The notes: generated by a model from the sequence alone, not told the origin. Counted from the stretch's first letter, positions 1 through 10,903 are shown. The stretch: DNA of 64,000 nt from Proteus hauseri ATCC 700826 (GCF_001654965.1 NZ_LXEV01000034.1:62001-126000); one strand, 5' to 3'. Numbers and translations: made by a program.

Positions 1-718
1 CAAAACTCATGACTAAGGGGCCACTTTCGCCAAAAGGGCGTAATCGCATATCAACACGGTAAACAAAGCCATCAATAGTGTGCTGATCTAACGCTTTTAT
101 TAATTTTTGCCCTAATCGAGTAAAAAATTGCGCATTATCGAGTTCACGGCGTCCGCCTTGAGTGGCACCATTTTCTGGATAGGCAAAAATCAGGTCGATA
201 TCAGAAGAGAAATTAAGCTCAAAACCGCCGAGCTTTCCCATTCCTAAAATAAGTAATGGCTGAGGTTTTCCTGCGCTATCACAAGGTGTGCCCCACTGCT
301 GACAACACTGCTGATAAAGCGTATCTCTTGCTGCACAAATTAAGGTTTCAGCTAATACACTGAGCTGTTTTAGCGTACAAGGCGTATCACATAACAGAAA
401 AAACTGTAGCCACGCAATGCGCACTAATTGTTGATGACGAAATTGACGCAAAATACGCATTAAATCATCTTCATTATCAATATTTGCTAGTTTTTCTGAT
501 AATTGAGTTTCATACGTTTGCCATTCAGAACCTATTGGCTCAGCTTGCCTAATATCGATTAACCATTGAGGGTTTACACGCAAATGCTCAGCCGCAAAGG
601 GGCTAAAAGTTAAAAACTGCTGCTCTTGCTCACTAAAAGGTGCTAACTCATTGAGCGAAGAAGATAAACTGCATTGTGTTTTATCCCACAATTGTTGAAA
701 CACATCGATAGCAGACAT
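1..718 (-). CDS. glnE: Bifunctional glutamine synthetase adenylyltransferase/adenylyl-removing enzyme, N-terminal part
   Basis: Only the first 239 codons are present; the gene runs off the left edge. GlnE adds AMP to glutamine synthetase, or removes it, in response to nitrogen status. The protein starts [16 protein letters not shown] nucleotidyltransferase signature, [15 protein letters not shown] (about residues 165-180), supplies the metal-binding DxD, and the end shows [16 protein letters not shown], typical of the family. It follows ygiF by 26 bp on the same strand, the same pairing as in E. coli. The start is the ATG complementary to 716-718. Confidence 0.95.
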   Translation of the reverse strand, partial: MSAIDVFQQLWDKTQCSLSSSLNELAPFSEQEQQFLTFSPFAAEHLRVNPQWLIDIRQAEPIGSEWQTYETQLSEKLANIDNEDDLMRILRQFRHQQLVRIAWLQFFLLCDTPCTLKQLSVLAETLICAARDTLYQQCCQQWGTPCDSAGKPQPLLILGMGKLGGFELNFSSDIDLIFAYPENGATQGGRRELDNAQFFTRLGQKLIKALDQHTIDGFVYRVDMRLRPFGESGPLVMSF

Positions 719-744
719 AAATAGGCTCTCAAATTATCAGTAAA

Positions 745-1668
745 TTAAGCAATAGATAGCAACCACGCCATTGACGCTAATTTAAATCTTAACCACAGCA
801 CATGATAATAATCAGTCGCTGATGTAAATGATAACGGTGACATCTCACTTAACGCTTGCTGCATTGACGCCGGTAATTCAGGCTGTTTTTTACACCAATC
901 TGAAAATAACGCTAACATTGCAGGCATTGTGATTGTCGGCGGTGTTGGATTAGCAAAAATAGCTTCTTCTAAAGATTGAATTGATGACAACCATTTAGTG
1001 AGTTGCTGAGCGATAGTTTCATCAGGGGATAAATTAACGACACTCAAGGTTAATGCAGGCTTACCCTTTGCTAGATAATAACCTCTTGCGGCTTTACTAC
1101 GAGAAGCAAGGCGTAATCCGCCCTTTTCACCCAAAAATGTGGCTAAAGCAATTAAATCAGACACATTGCCTGCCTTTAGCTCTAGTTCAAACTCTTTAAT
1201 AGGCAGCTCATTTTCACCTGAACGAACCGCACCTTGATCCAACACCACTTCAATCTGGCTATTTTGGTAGTTAACCAACCAAATTTCACGATTAAAATCG
1301 GTATTAAATAATACCTGCAAATGCGCTTCTAATTGGGATAAATCGCAATCCTGCGGCCAAATTTCAGCGGGAAAACGTGCTAAATCTAATTTTGGTTGTT
1401 CTAATTTCACGTTATATTCAGGACGTTGATGTAAGCCCGCAACAACTTTACCCGCTGTTTTAATTGTCATTTCGTAGTGATTATCAACCCCACGAATACG
1501 TAGCCCCATATCCCAACGACGGATTTGATTATCTGGTGTTTCAAAGTAAAGATTAGTCAGCTTTTTAGCGATGCTATGCTGATGAGGAAGCGTTGAAATT
1601 CGCTGAATAATATGAGGAATAGCGGCGGATATCGCACTGAGTTTTAATTCTGTCTCTATTTGGCTCAT
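745..1668 (-). CDS. ygiF: Inorganic triphosphatase, CYTH domain
   Basis: CYTH-fold triphosphatase that hydrolyses tripolyphosphate. The metal-binding ExExK signature is at residues 5-9 (ETELK), and the stretch around YFETPDNQIRRWDMGLRIR matches the E. coli enzyme closely. The CYTH domain spans about residues 1-205. At 307 residues the protein is well short of E. coli YgiF (about 430), so the C-terminal helical CHAD-like domain is reduced to roughly 100 residues. No frameshift is needed to read it, so it looks like a shortened but intact gene. It lies directly upstream of glnE and is probably co-transcribed with it. Confidence 0.9.
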   Translation of the reverse strand: MSQIETELKLSAISAAIPHIIQRISTLPHQHSIAKKLTNLYFETPDNQIRRWDMGLRIRGVDNHYEMTIKTAGKVVAGLHQRPEYNVKLEQPKLDLARFPAEIWPQDCDLSQLEAHLQVLFNTDFNREIWLVNYQNSQIEVVLDQGAVRSGENELPIKEFELELKAGNVSDLIALATFLGEKGGLRLASRSKAARGYYLAKGKPALTLSVVNLSPDETIAQQLTKWLSSIQSLEEAIFANPTPPTITMPAMLALFSDWCKKQPELPASMQQALSEMSPLSFTSATDYYHVLWLRFKLASMAWLLSIA

Positions 1669-1887
1669 TCTATTTCCCTTAAGTAAATCAATTGATTAGT
1701 AAAATATTTAACGATTTTTCATTAAGCAAGTGATAGCCTTATTACGCGGATGAATAAAAGGCAGATTTCCCCTATATTCCATCAGTTAAGACTGTTCTCA
1801 TTCTGGTTTACTATTTGCTTACGCAAACTTTACTCTTTAGTATCAGTAAAAATATTCTCTTGTATAGATAAAAAAGTTGAAAACATA

Positions 1888-2511
1888 ATGCGAAAATTAC
1901 CCTTACTTTTTATTTCCTTACTTGGCTTAGGCTTTTCACTAAGTTCACACGCAAATGAAACTCGTTATGTTTCCGATGAATTATCCACTTATGTCCATAG
2001 TGGACCAGGAAATCAGTATCGAATTTTAGGCTCTTTAAATTCAGGCTCAACCGTTACTGTACTTTCGCGTAATGCAGCAACGGGTTATGTGCAAATCAAA
2101 GACGATAAAGATCGTGTTGTTTGGCTACCTGAAAATCAGCTAAGTACACAACCAAGTATGCGTACTCGTATCCCAGCAATGGAAAAAGAGATCCAAACAT
2201 TACGTGACAAACTTGCCAATATCGATCAAAGCTGGAATCAGCGTACGATAGATATGCAAAATAAAGTTTCAGGCAGCGATGATATCATCAATGGTTTGAA
2301 AAAAGAGAATGAGCAAATGAGAACCAAATTAGCGGTTGCTGAGAAAAAGCTCGATTTTGCTAATCAACAGCTAGATGACAGACAGCGCGATATTATCTTA
2401 CAGTGGTTTATGTATGGTGGTGGTGTTGCAGGTGCTGGACTTGTTTTGGGTCTGATCCTTCCTCATATTATTCCACGCCGTCGCAAACGTAATGATCGTT
2501 GGATGAACTAA
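1888..2511 (+). CDS. ygiM: SH3-domain membrane protein YgiM (TIGR04211 family)
   Basis: Envelope protein of unknown function. A signal peptide (MRKLPLLFISLLGLGFSLSSHA) is followed by a bacterial SH3 domain (about residues 24-90, with YVHSGPGNQYRILGSL), a coiled coil (about 95-165) and one C-terminal membrane span (WFMYGGGVAGAGLVLGLI) ending in a basic tail. An upstream in-frame ATG at 1750 would add 46 residues ahead of the signal peptide. The start at 1888 gives 207 residues, the usual family length. It faces away from ygiF/glnE and precedes cca, as in related genomes. Confidence 0.9.
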   Translation: MRKLPLLFISLLGLGFSLSSHANETRYVSDELSTYVHSGPGNQYRILGSLNSGSTVTVLSRNAATGYVQIKDDKDRVVWLPENQLSTQPSMRTRIPAMEKEIQTLRDKLANIDQSWNQRTIDMQNKVSGSDDIINGLKKENEQMRTKLAVAEKKLDFANQQLDDRQRDIILQWFMYGGGVAGAGLVLGLILPHIIPRRRKRNDRWMN

Positions 2512-2538
2512 AAGCACAGTATTAAGGGTAATAATCCA

Positions 2539-3762
2539 GTGAAAACATACCTTGTCGGTGGTGCTGTACGCGACCAACTGTTAAATATGCCAGTAAAAGA
2601 TAGAGATTGGGTGGTTGTTGGTGCAACCCCCAAACAACTATTAGAGTTGGGTTATCAACAAGTTGGGAAAGATTTCCCTGTGTTTCTTCATCCTGAGACT
2701 CATGAAGAATACGCGTTAGCGCGCACAGAACGAAAATCAGGTTCTGGTTACACTGGGTTTACTTGCTATGCGGCTCCTGATGTGACTTTAGAAGATGACT
2801 TGCAACGGCGTGATTTAACCATCAACGCTATTGCTTATTGCGTTGATGGTGAATATGTCGATCCTTATCATGGTAGAGACGATATCAAGGCCAGATTACT
2901 TCGTCATGTTTCCAGCGCATTTTCTGAAGATCCACTAAGAGTTCTGCGGGTTGCTCGCTTTGCAGCACGCTTTGCTCCCTTAGGGTTTAAAGTCGCACCA
3001 GAAACGCTGCTATTAATGCAAAAGATGACTCAAAGTGGAGAACTGAATGCATTAACTGCCGAACGCGTTTGGAAAGAGACAGAAAAAGCCCTAGAGAGTA
3101 AAGCTCCTCAAGTCTATTTTGATGTTTTACGCCAATGTGGTGCATTAAAGGTGCTTTTCCCTGAAATTGACGCATTATTCGGTGTTCCAGCACCAGAAAA
3201 GTGGCATCCCGAAATAGATACCGGTATTCACACCATGATGGTATTAAATATTGCCAGTCAGCTAACTGATGATATTGCAGTGCGTTTTAGTGCACTTTGC
3301 CATGACTTAGGTAAAGGATTAACCCCAGCGGAAAAATGGCCTCATCATCACGATCACGGCCCTGCGGGTGTGCCTTTAGTGGAAGCATTATGTCAACGCT
3401 ATCGCATACCAAATCATATTCGTGACCTAGCCCGATTAACGGCTAGATTCCACGATCATATTCATCGTATTGACAGAATGCGCCCTTCGAAAGTGATCCG
3501 TTTATTCGATGCGATAGATGCATGGCGTAAACCAGAGCGCGTTTCTCAATTAGCGATGGTAAGTGAAGCGGATGCAAGAGGGCGTCAAGGTTTAGAAACT
3601 CTCGTTTATCCACAAAGAGATTTTCTTCAGCAAGCATTTAATATCGCCAATAGTGTGGATATTAAACCAATTATTGCAAGTGGCTTAAAAGGCATTGCCA
3701 TTAGAGAAGCGCTTACAAAACAAAGAGAAATCGCGATTATCCAATGGAAATCGCGACTTTAA
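2539..3762 (+). CDS. cca: Multifunctional CCA tRNA nucleotidyltransferase
   Basis: Adds or repairs the 3' CCA end of tRNAs; the enterobacterial form also has phosphatase and phosphodiesterase activity from an HD domain. Visible motifs: GGAVRD at residues 8-13, the catalytic DxD in DRDWVVVG (about 21-28), [11 protein letters not shown] (about 93-103), and the HD-domain segments HTMMVL and CHDLGKG (about 230-260). Full length (407 residues). The start is a GTG with a modest AAGGG upstream. It lies 27 bp after ygiM on the same strand. Confidence 0.96.
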   Translation: MKTYLVGGAVRDQLLNMPVKDRDWVVVGATPKQLLELGYQQVGKDFPVFLHPETHEEYALARTERKSGSGYTGFTCYAAPDVTLEDDLQRRDLTINAIAYCVDGEYVDPYHGRDDIKARLLRHVSSAFSEDPLRVLRVARFAARFAPLGFKVAPETLLLMQKMTQSGELNALTAERVWKETEKALESKAPQVYFDVLRQCGALKVLFPEIDALFGVPAPEKWHPEIDTGIHTMMVLNIASQLTDDIAVRFSALCHDLGKGLTPAEKWPHHHDHGPAGVPLVEALCQRYRIPNHIRDLARLTARFHDHIHRIDRMRPSKVIRLFDAIDAWRKPERVSQLAMVSEADARGRQGLETLVYPQRDFLQQAFNIANSVDIKPIIASGLKGIAIREALTKQREIAIIQWKSRL

Positions 3763-3801
3763 TCCGCATTATTTATAGAGCGAAATTATATAGCGAAATC
3801 A

Positions 3802-4152
3802 TTAAGCTTGACGCTCAATAATCACGCCAACACTTTTGGCTTGAGCGACTGCGCCAGGTTTCGCTAATTTAATTTTCACTCTAGGTACCGCAAACTGAGT
3901 AATCAAAAGCTGTGCCACTTCTTCTGCAACACGTTCAACTAACTCAAAACGTCCATTTTCAACATAATCAATAATTGCATTACTTACACTTGCGTAATCT
4001 AAACAATAAGTGACATCATCAGTTTGGGATGCGCGTTTGTTATCCCAATCCATTTCGATATCGAACACTAGCTTTTGCTTAATTGTTTTTTCCCAATCAT
4101 AAACGCCGATTGTGGTTATTACGGATAATTGCTCAATAAATACGATATCCAT
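3802..4152 (-). CDS. folB: Dihydroneopterin aldolase
   Basis: Folate biosynthesis: converts 7,8-dihydroneopterin to 6-hydroxymethyl-dihydropterin and glycolaldehyde. The N-terminus MDIVFIEQLSVITTIGVYDW and the C-terminal region with IKLAKPGAVAQAKSVGVIIE match E. coli FolB almost residue for residue. It is 116 residues from the ATG at 4150-4152; a GTG one codon upstream is less likely. It is divergent from plsY and convergent with cca, the conserved arrangement. Confidence 0.95.
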   Translation of the reverse strand: MDIVFIEQLSVITTIGVYDWEKTIKQKLVFDIEMDWDNKRASQTDDVTYCLDYASVSNAIIDYVENGRFELVERVAEEVAQLLITQFAVPRVKIKLAKPGAVAQAKSVGVIIERQA

Positions 4153-4256
4153 CACGCCATCTCTTATTTTTTCTGCCCATCAGATACCACTTCTGATGAA
4201 ATATGCGTATTATCCATACATGTCTAACGAACTTACATAAACATTGGAGAATACAA

Positions 4257-4913
4257 ATGAGTGCTAACGCACTTGGAATGATCATCTTCGCCTACTTGTG
4301 CGGCTCAATCTCCAGCGCGATTTTGATTTGCCGACTGGCGAGGCTTCCTGATCCAAGAAAATTTGGCTCTGGTAACCCTGGTGCCACTAATGTTTTACGT
4401 ATCGGCGGTAAAGCTGCTGCTGCCGCAGTACTTATTTGCGACGTCCTAAAAGGGATGATCCCCGTTTGGATCGCCTACTATTTAAATGTGCCTCCATTTT
4501 ATCTTGGGATCGTGGCAATAGCCGCATGTCTTGGCCATATCTACCCTGTTTTTTTCCACTTTAAAGGTGGAAAAGGTGTTGCGACCGCATTTGGCGCTAT
4601 TGCTGCTATTGGTTGGGATTTAAGTGGCCTTATCGCAGGAACATGGCTTCTTACTGTGCTACTCAGTGGCTATTCTTCACTGGGTGCGATAATCAGTGCT
4701 CTATTAGCGCCATTCTACGTTTGGTGGTTTAAACCCGAATTCACCTATCCCGTTGCTTTACTATCATGTCTGGTACTTTACCGTCATCACGACAATATTC
4801 AACGTTTATGGCGCGGTCAAGAAAGCCGTATCTGGCATAAGTTAAAGAAAAAGACAGAAAAGACCGAAAAAGAAATTATTCAAGAAGCAAAAGAGCAAGA
4901 AAAAGAGGATTAA
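4257..4913 (+). CDS. plsY: Glycerol-3-phosphate acyltransferase PlsY
   Basis: Inner-membrane enzyme that transfers the acyl group from acyl-phosphate to glycerol-3-phosphate, the first step of phospholipid synthesis. Family motifs are present: [12 protein letters not shown] (about residues 38-49) and [10 protein letters not shown] (about 104-113), within a five-span hydrophobic protein with a long charged, Lys/Glu-rich C-terminal tail. The start is the ATG at 4257, preceded by GGAG at 4246; an upstream in-frame ATG at 4203 lacks a ribosome-binding site and family support. The product is 218 residues. Confidence 0.96.
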   Translation: MSANALGMIIFAYLCGSISSAILICRLARLPDPRKFGSGNPGATNVLRIGGKAAAAAVLICDVLKGMIPVWIAYYLNVPPFYLGIVAIAACLGHIYPVFFHFKGGKGVATAFGAIAAIGWDLSGLIAGTWLLTVLLSGYSSLGAIISALLAPFYVWWFKPEFTYPVALLSCLVLYRHHDNIQRLWRGQESRIWHKLKKKTEKTEKEIIQEAKEQEKED

Positions 4914-4946
4914 TCGTCGATTTTATTGAGTAACTCTTTTGATAGT

Positions 4947-4977
4947 AAAAAAAGCCACTAATTAAGTGGCTTTTTTT
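4947..4977. terminator. Bidirectional terminator between plsY and tsaD
   Basis: A perfect stem AGCCACT / AGTGGCT with an AATTA loop, flanked by A7 on the left and T7 on the right. It can end plsY on the plus strand and tsaD on the minus strand. Confidence 0.9.
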
Positions 4978-5011
4978 ACTTTAATGGGCGCTAAAAGTAT
5001 TTATCAATACT

Positions 5012-6034
5012 TTATTCACTTTTTAATGCGGGTAATTCAGCTAATGGCCAGCGTGGTCTCACTGTAACGCTAAGAGGCCCTTCAGTGCCGCCTTTAAAGC
5101 GGATCATTCCCGCCAGAGCAATCATTGCTCCGTTATCAGTACAAAGCTCAGGGCGCGCATAAAACACTTCTCCGCCAATTTGCTTCATTACTGCTTCCAT
5201 TTTCGCACGTAATGTGCGGTTAGCACTTACACCACCAGCCATGACTAAACGTTTAAAACCCGTTTGCTCTAGAGCTCGACGACATTTTATTGCTAAAGTA
5301 TCAACTACCGCATCTTCAAAAGCACGAGCAATATCGGCGCGAGTTTGGTCAGAATCATCATTTTGACGAATAGTATTAGCCGCGAAGGTTTTTAAACCAG
5401 AAAAACTAAAATCAAGCCCTGGTCTGTCTGTCATTGGTCGAGGAAAAACAAATCGTCCAGCAACACCTTGTTGCGCCATTTTTGATAACACTGGCCCACC
5501 AGGATAATCTAATCCCAGTAATTTAGCTGTTTTATCAAAAGCTTCCCCCGCAGCATCGTCAATAGATTCACCTAATAAGACGTATTCGCCAATACCCGTT
5601 ACACTAATTAATTGGGTATGCCCGCCAGAAACCAGCAGAGCAACAAAAGGAAACTCTGGTGTTCTCTCTTCAAGCATTGGCGCCAATAAATGGCCTTCCA
5701 TATGATGGACAGGAATAGCAGGAACATCCCAAGCAAAAGCTAAAGAGCGGCCTATAGTTGCACCAACAAGTAATGCCCCTACAAGACCAGGACCTGCGGT
5801 ATATGCCACAGCATCAATATCTTTTGCACTTAAATTAGCTTCTTTTAACGCGGCTTGAATCAAAGGAACCGTTTTACGAATGTGGTCTCGTGATGCAAGC
5901 TCAGGCACAACCCCACCATAATCAGCGTGAAGTTTTACTTGGCTATAAAGTTGATTCGCTAATAGACCGGCTTTATCATCGTATATTGCGATACCGGTTT
6001 CATCGCAAGATGTTTCAATACCTAAAACTCGCAT
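5012..6034 (-). CDS. tsaD: tRNA N6-threonylcarbamoyladenosine synthase subunit TsaD
   Basis: Transfers the threonylcarbamoyl group from TC-AMP to A37 of ANN-decoding tRNAs, working with TsaB and TsaE. The ASKHA fold is evident: [20 protein letters not shown] at the N-terminus, the metal-binding histidines in HHMEGHL (about residues 110-116), VSGGHTQL, and GGVSANR near the C-terminus. Full length (340 residues). The start MRVLGIE at 6034 is the conserved one; an in-frame start four codons upstream is possible but unlikely. It is divergent from rpsU, as in Enterobacterales. Confidence 0.96.
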   Translation of the reverse strand: MRVLGIETSCDETGIAIYDDKAGLLANQLYSQVKLHADYGGVVPELASRDHIRKTVPLIQAALKEANLSAKDIDAVAYTAGPGLVGALLVGATIGRSLAFAWDVPAIPVHHMEGHLLAPMLEERTPEFPFVALLVSGGHTQLISVTGIGEYVLLGESIDDAAGEAFDKTAKLLGLDYPGGPVLSKMAQQGVAGRFVFPRPMTDRPGLDFSFSGLKTFAANTIRQNDDSDQTRADIARAFEDAVVDTLAIKCRRALEQTGFKRLVMAGGVSANRTLRAKMEAVMKQIGGEVFYARPELCTDNGAMIALAGMIRFKGGTEGPLSVTVRPRWPLAELPALKSE

Positions 6035-6136
6035 GACGCTTTCCAAATTCTTCCTCGCGTAATCGCGTAATGTGGCAATTGTATCATTATTTCGGTGATT
6101 TTATATGCCTTCGCAACATCTTTTACACAGCAACAT

Positions 6137-6165
6137 GTGACAACTTTCTTTTTCTGGTCTATAAT
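6137..6165 (+). promoter_or_regulatory. Upstream sigma70 promoter of rpsU-dnaG-rpoD
   Basis: GTGACA (6137-6142) and TATAAT (6160-6165) are separated by exactly 17 bp, in the 340-bp region between the divergent tsaD and rpsU genes. This is a near-consensus promoter reading into the macromolecular synthesis operon. Confidence 0.75.
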
Positions 6166-6273
6166 TATCCACCTATTTTATGTAATTTAAATGTGTGGTT
6201 AGCGACTATCGCTTTATGTTCTTATTAAAAAAGACACTAAAGTGAGAGTTTGCGTTTCAATTTTGTGCATCTC

Positions 6274-6303
6274 TTTACAAAGTGCCCTGCTTTGAAGTAA
6301 AAT
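6274..6303 (+). promoter_or_regulatory. Proximal sigma70 promoter of rpsU
   Basis: TTTACA (6274-6279), 18 bp, then TAAAAT (6298-6303), followed by TCCGCACCATTTT. The E. coli rpsU operon also has tandem promoters in this position, so a second start here is expected. Confidence 0.65.
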
Positions 6304-6364
6304 TCCGCACCATTTTAAATGTCGGCTGGCTTAAATAATGCCAGCGCAAACCGATTTCTATTGA

Positions 6365-6592
<228 letters not shown>

Positions 6593-6644
6593 TATTTTGC
6601 GGCTTATCCCGCAACTTATGCAGACACTGTAGTCGCAGTTAAAG

Positions 6645-6670
6645 GCCGTGCTTTCTCATGAAAGCGCGGC
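6645..6670 (+). terminator. Intercistronic hairpin between rpsU and dnaG
   Basis: GCCGTGCTTTC / GAAAGCGCGGC with a TCAT loop, one internal mismatch, followed by TTATTC. The E. coli operon has a partial terminator at this place that lowers dnaG expression relative to rpsU, and this hairpin is probably its equivalent. Confidence 0.75.
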
Positions 6671-6705
6671 TTATTCTCGTTCAACAACAGGCGTAAAAAG
6701 GGCTT

Positions 6706-8454
6706 ATGGCTGGACGAATTCCACGTTCATTTATCAATGATTTATTAGCTCGAACAGATATCATCGATCTTATCGACGCTAGAGTGCCGTTAAAAAAACA
6801 AGGCAAGAATCATTCAGCGTGTTGTCCGTTTCATAATGAAAAAACGCCCTCTTTCACAGTAAATAGCGACAAACAGTTTTATCACTGTTTTGGTTGCGGT
6901 GCGCATGGCAATGCTATTGATTTTTTAATGAATTACGACAGACTCGATTTTGTCGAAACGATTGAAGAGTTAGCAGCAATGCATGGGTTAGAAGTTCCTT
7001 ATGAGTCAGGAACTGGTAGTAGCCCTATTGAACGACATATGAGACAAAATCTCTATCAAGTGATGGAGAAACTCAATCACTATTACAGCAGTATGCTAAA
7101 TACGCCACAAGCACAAGAAGCAAGGAATTACCTTGCTAATCGTGGACTCAGTGAAGATGTTATTACTCGTTTCTCTATCGGATTTGTACCCGCAGGTTGG
7201 GATAATGTTCTCAAACGTTTTGGACAAAATGCCGATAATAAAACCCTACTTCTTGAAGCAGGTATGGTAATAACAAATGACAATGGTCGTACTTATGACC
7301 GTTTTCGACAACGGGTTATGTTTCCGATTCGAGATCGTCGTGGCCGAGTGATTGCTTTTGGTGGTCGAGTATTAGGTGATGATTTACCTAAATATTTAAA
7401 CTCACCAGAAACAGAGATTTTCCATAAAGGACGTCAACTTTACGGACTTTATGAAGCACAACAATCTAATGATAACGTCACAAAGCTATTAGTTGTTGAA
7501 GGTTATATGGATGTTGTGGCATTAGCGCAGTTTGGTATTGATTATGCCGTTGCTTCGTTAGGCACATCAACAACAGCAGAACATATTCAGTTGCTCTTTA
7601 GGACAACAGATAACATTATTTGCTGCTATGATGGAGATAGGGCTGGACGCGATGCCGCATGGCGAGCATTAGAAACAGCGCTTCCTTTTTTAAACGATGG
7701 ACGCTCATTACGTTTTATGTTTTTACCTGAAGGCGATGATCCTGACTCACTGGTTCGCCGAGAAGGCAAAGACGCATTTGAACAACGTATGGAGCAAGCA
7801 CATTCATTATCAACATTTTTATTTGATTCACTGGTTCCACAAGTGGATCTTAGCACCCAAGAAGGTAATGGTAAGTTATATAGTTTAGCTCGACCATTAA
7901 TAGATCAGATCCCAAGTGAAACCTTACGTCTTTATTTATTAAGGGAACTGGGAAGCTTAACGGGTAACCCTGATATTGAGCAAATGGATCGCTTATTTGG
8001 TAGAAATCCGGTAAATCACGAAAATGTTTATCAAGCAACTAAATTACGCACAACACCAATGCGTATATTAATTGCATTATTGATACAGAATCCGGAATTT
8101 TCTAAATTAGTTCCTCCACTTGAAGGGCTAAATGCTGAAAAAATTGCAGGTTTATCACTATTTATTGAATTAGTTTCTATTTGCCAAGCTCAGCCAGGCC
8201 TTAATACGGGGCAAATTATCGAACTCTATAGAGAGAATAAATTCGGTAAACAACTTGAAAAACTGGCCATGTGGAACGATATAGATATAGATGAAATTGC
8301 AGAAAAAACATTTACAGATACATTAGACCATCTATTTTTAACAGCAATGGATGAGCGACTAAACTCACTTATTGCCAAAGAAAGAACTGAAGGTCTGACA
8401 CAAGATGAGCGCGAAGAAGTCCGTTTGATAATACAGGCGCGTGTCAGAAAGTAA
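6706..8454 (+). CDS. dnaG: DNA primase
   Basis: Makes RNA primers for chromosome replication. The N-terminal zinc ribbon has the CHCC pattern (CCPFHNEKTPSF ... HCFGCGAHGNA, about residues 39-65). The TOPRIM domain shows VVEGYMDVVAL (about 264-274) and YDGDRAGRDA (about 308-317). The C-terminal part is the helicase (DnaB)-binding domain. At 582 residues it matches E. coli (581). It is the middle gene of the macromolecular synthesis operon. Confidence 0.98.
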   Translation: MAGRIPRSFINDLLARTDIIDLIDARVPLKKQGKNHSACCPFHNEKTPSFTVNSDKQFYHCFGCGAHGNAIDFLMNYDRLDFVETIEELAAMHGLEVPYESGTGSSPIERHMRQNLYQVMEKLNHYYSSMLNTPQAQEARNYLANRGLSEDVITRFSIGFVPAGWDNVLKRFGQNADNKTLLLEAGMVITNDNGRTYDRFRQRVMFPIRDRRGRVIAFGGRVLGDDLPKYLNSPETEIFHKGRQLYGLYEAQQSNDNVTKLLVVEGYMDVVALAQFGIDYAVASLGTSTTAEHIQLLFRTTDNIICCYDGDRAGRDAAWRALETALPFLNDGRSLRFMFLPEGDDPDSLVRREGKDAFEQRMEQAHSLSTFLFDSLVPQVDLSTQEGNGKLYSLARPLIDQIPSETLRLYLLRELGSLTGNPDIEQMDRLFGRNPVNHENVYQATKLRTTPMRILIALLIQNPEFSKLVPPLEGLNAEKIAGLSLFIELVSICQAQPGLNTGQIIELYRENKFGKQLEKLAMWNDIDIDEIAEKTFTDTLDHLFLTAMDERLNSLIAKERTEGLTQDEREEVRLIIQARVRK

Positions 8455-8637
8455 AACCAGAATTAAGATTAAAAACACGGCTTAATTGCCGCTATCGGTA
8501 GGAAATAAACCTACATTTGCTACGCTGAGGGGACCGTAGCAATCGACATGAAAATGCCCCTCCGTAGTTATTGTTGGCTGAACAGTTATCGCCGACCGAC
8601 ACCAACCCAAATTACTTTGAAGTGTGGATACCGTCTT

Positions 8638-10494
8638 ATGGAGCAAAACCCGCAGTCACAGCTGAAGCTACTTGTCACTAAAGGTAAGGAGCAAGGCTAC
8701 CTGACCTATGCTGAGGTCAATGACCATCTGCCGGAAGATATCGTCGATTCAGATCAAATCGAAGACATCATCCAGATGATTAACGACATGGGCATTCAGG
8801 TTATGGAAGAAGCACCTGACGCCGATGATCTGATGCTGGCAGAAAATTCAAATGACACTGATGATGATGCGGCAGAAGCCGCAGCTCAGGTACTGTCTAG
8901 TGTAGAATCTGAGATTGGCCGTACAACTGACCCTGTGCGTATGTATATGCGCGAAATGGGTACTGTTGAACTGCTCACCCGGGAAGGTGAAATTGATATA
9001 GCAAAACGTATTGAAGATGGTATTAACCAAGTTCAATGCTCTGTTGCAGAATATCCTGAAGCTATTACCTATTTACTAGAACAATACGACCGTGTTGAAG
9101 CCGGTGAAGCTCGTCTTTCTGATTTAATTACTGCTTTCATCGATCCTAATGCTGAAGAAGTGGCAGAAAGCGAAGATGTTAATTTAGGTAAAGAAGACGA
9201 AGAAATCGCAAAAGATGCGGATGACGAGGATGAGGACGAAGACGAAGAGAGCGATAGCGACAGTGATAGCGATGATGATAACAGCATCGATCCTGAATTA
9301 GCGCGTCAAAAATTCTCAGAACTTCGTGAGCAATACGAAAAAACTCGTCAAACAATCAAAGCTAAAGGCCGCAACCATAAAGACACAGAAATTGAAATTT
9401 TACTGTTGTCTGAGATATTCAAACAGTTCCGTTTGGTACCAAAACAGTTTGATTATCTGGTTAACAACATGCGTGACATGATGGATCGTGTTCGTGCACA
9501 AGAAAGACACATTATGCGTCTTTGTGTTGACCAAGTGAAAATGCCTAAGAAAAACTTCATTACCTTGTTTACTGGTAACGAAACCAACGACACATGGTTT
9601 ACTGCTGCTCGCGCAATGAATAAACCTTGGTCTGAAAAACTGGCTGGTATTGAAGAAGAAGTACAACGTAGTTTACAAAAGCTACAGCAAATTGAAGTTG
9701 AAACTGGACTGACTATCGAACAGGTTAAAGATATTAACCGTCGTATGTCTATCGGTGAAGCGAAAGCACGTCGTGCGAAAAAAGAGATGGTAGAAGCAAA
9801 CTTACGTTTGGTTATCTCTATCGCCAAAAAATATACTAACCGTGGCCTACAGTTCCTTGACCTGATTCAGGAAGGGAATATTGGTCTGATGAAAGCGGTT
9901 GATAAATTTGAATATCGTCGTGGTTATAAATTCTCAACTTATGCAACATGGTGGATCCGTCAGGCTATCACTCGTTCTATCGCCGATCAGGCTCGTACCA
10001 TTCGTATTCCGGTACATATGATTGAAACGATTAATAAACTGAATCGTATTTCTCGCCAAATGCTGCAAGAGATGGGACGCGAACCTTCACCAGAAGAGTT
10101 AGCAGAACGCATGCTGATGCCAGAAGATAAAATCCGTAAGGTACTGAAAATTGCTAAAGAGCCAATCTCCATGGAAACCCCTATCGGTGACGATGAAGAT
10201 TCACATTTAGGTGATTTTATCGAGGATACTACTCTCGAATTACCACTGGATTCTGCGACATCAGAAAGCTTACGTTCAGCAACACATGAAGTGCTGGCTG
10301 GCTTAACATTACGTGAAGCGAAAGTCCTGCGTATGCGTTTTGGTATTGATATGAATACCGACCATACCTTGGAAGAAGTAGGTAAACAGTTTGATGTTAC
10401 CCGCGAACGTATTCGTCAGATTGAAGCGAAGGCACTGCGTAAGTTACGCCACCCTAGCCGCTCTGAAGTCTTACGTAGCTTCCTAGATGAGTAA
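8638..10494 (+). CDS. rpoD: RNA polymerase primary sigma factor RpoD (sigma70)
   Basis: The housekeeping sigma factor. The start [20 protein letters not shown] at 8638 matches E. coli; the reading frame stays open upstream to 8548 but that extension has no family support. Region 1.2 ([20 protein letters not shown]), region 2 ([20 protein letters not shown]), region 3 ([16 protein letters not shown]) and region 4 with its helix-turn-helix ([20 protein letters not shown]) are all present. The non-conserved insert carries a long acidic Asp/Glu/Ser tract (about residues 193-218). Length is 618 residues (E. coli 613). Confidence 0.98.
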   Translation: MEQNPQSQLKLLVTKGKEQGYLTYAEVNDHLPEDIVDSDQIEDIIQMINDMGIQVMEEAPDADDLMLAENSNDTDDDAAEAAAQVLSSVESEIGRTTDPVRMYMREMGTVELLTREGEIDIAKRIEDGINQVQCSVAEYPEAITYLLEQYDRVEAGEARLSDLITAFIDPNAEEVAESEDVNLGKEDEEIAKDADDEDEDEDEESDSDSDSDDDNSIDPELARQKFSELREQYEKTRQTIKAKGRNHKDTEIEILLLSEIFKQFRLVPKQFDYLVNNMRDMMDRVRAQERHIMRLCVDQVKMPKKNFITLFTGNETNDTWFTAARAMNKPWSEKLAGIEEEVQRSLQKLQQIEVETGLTIEQVKDINRRMSIGEAKARRAKKEMVEANLRLVISIAKKYTNRGLQFLDLIQEGNIGLMKAVDKFEYRRGYKFSTYATWWIRQAITRSIADQARTIRIPVHMIETINKLNRISRQMLQEMGREPSPEELAERMLMPEDKIRKVLKIAKEPISMETPIGDDEDSHLGDFIEDTTLELPLDSATSESLRSATHEVLAGLTLREAKVLRMRFGIDMNTDHTLEEVGKQFDVTRERIRQIEAKALRKLRHPSRSEVLRSFLDE

Positions 10495-10546
10495 TCTATG
10501 ATTGTGTTTCACTAACTATCTTTAGTGACTGAAGCTCAAAATAAAA

Positions 10547-10578
10547 CGCCTGTGAAATTTAAATCACAGGCGTTTTTT
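10547..10578 (+). terminator. Rho-independent terminator of the rpsU-dnaG-rpoD operon
   Basis: A perfect 9-bp stem CGCCTGTGA / TCACAGGCG with a short A/T loop, followed by a run of Ts. It lies 52 bp after the rpoD stop codon. Confidence 0.95.
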
Positions 10579-10807
10579 TATCATGAGCTCAATCATAGAA
10601 ATAAAATGAACAAAAGCAGCTCCCCCTATTTTTATAAAAAAGAACCTTTTTATTTATATTTTTTCCACTCTTAATTATCGCTCACTCCACATCTCAACTA
10701 TGTTATTGATATAACAGTTATTATTTTATTAATTATTTTCTCGTTTATATTGCACATTAATTGCGCATACAGTCATTCAAAGGCTAGACCTCGTGCCAAA
10801 TGACACG

Positions 10808-10813
10808 TATAAT
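10808..10813 (+). promoter_or_regulatory. -10 element of the ileX tRNA gene
   Basis: A consensus TATAAT lies 13 bp upstream of the mature tRNA 5' end. No convincing -35 box is seen at the proper distance. Confidence 0.5.
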
Positions 10814-10826
10814 CACACTCCATTAA

Positions 10827-10903
10827 GGCCCCTTAGCTCAGTTGGTTAGAGCACGCGACTCATAATCGCTTGGTCACTGGTTCAAGTCCAGTAGGGGCCA
10901 CCA
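10827..10903 (+). tRNA. ileX: tRNA-Ile2 (CAU anticodon, decodes AUA after lysidine modification)
   Basis: A 77-nt cloverleaf with the acceptor stem GGCCCCT / AGGGGCC and an encoded 3' ACCA. The anticodon loop is CTCATAA with CAT at 10861-10863, and the T-loop has GGTTCAAGTCC. The sequence and the place just after rpoD match E. coli ileX, so it is Ile2 rather than a Met tRNA. It needs TilS to convert C34 to lysidine. A terminator follows directly. It marks the border between core genes and accessory DNA. Confidence 0.93.

Noticed and set aside
1750-1887. N-terminal extension of YgiM
   Set aside because: It would place 46 residues ahead of an obvious signal peptide, and the ATG at 1888 gives the family length.
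8548-8637. N-terminal extension of RpoD
   Set aside because: The conserved sigma70 start [10 protein letters not shown] is at 8638; the extension is only open frame.
9069-9287. 72-residue serine-rich reading frame on the minus strand
   Set aside because: It is the antisense of the Asp/Glu/Ser-rich acidic tract in rpoD; low complexity explains the open frame.
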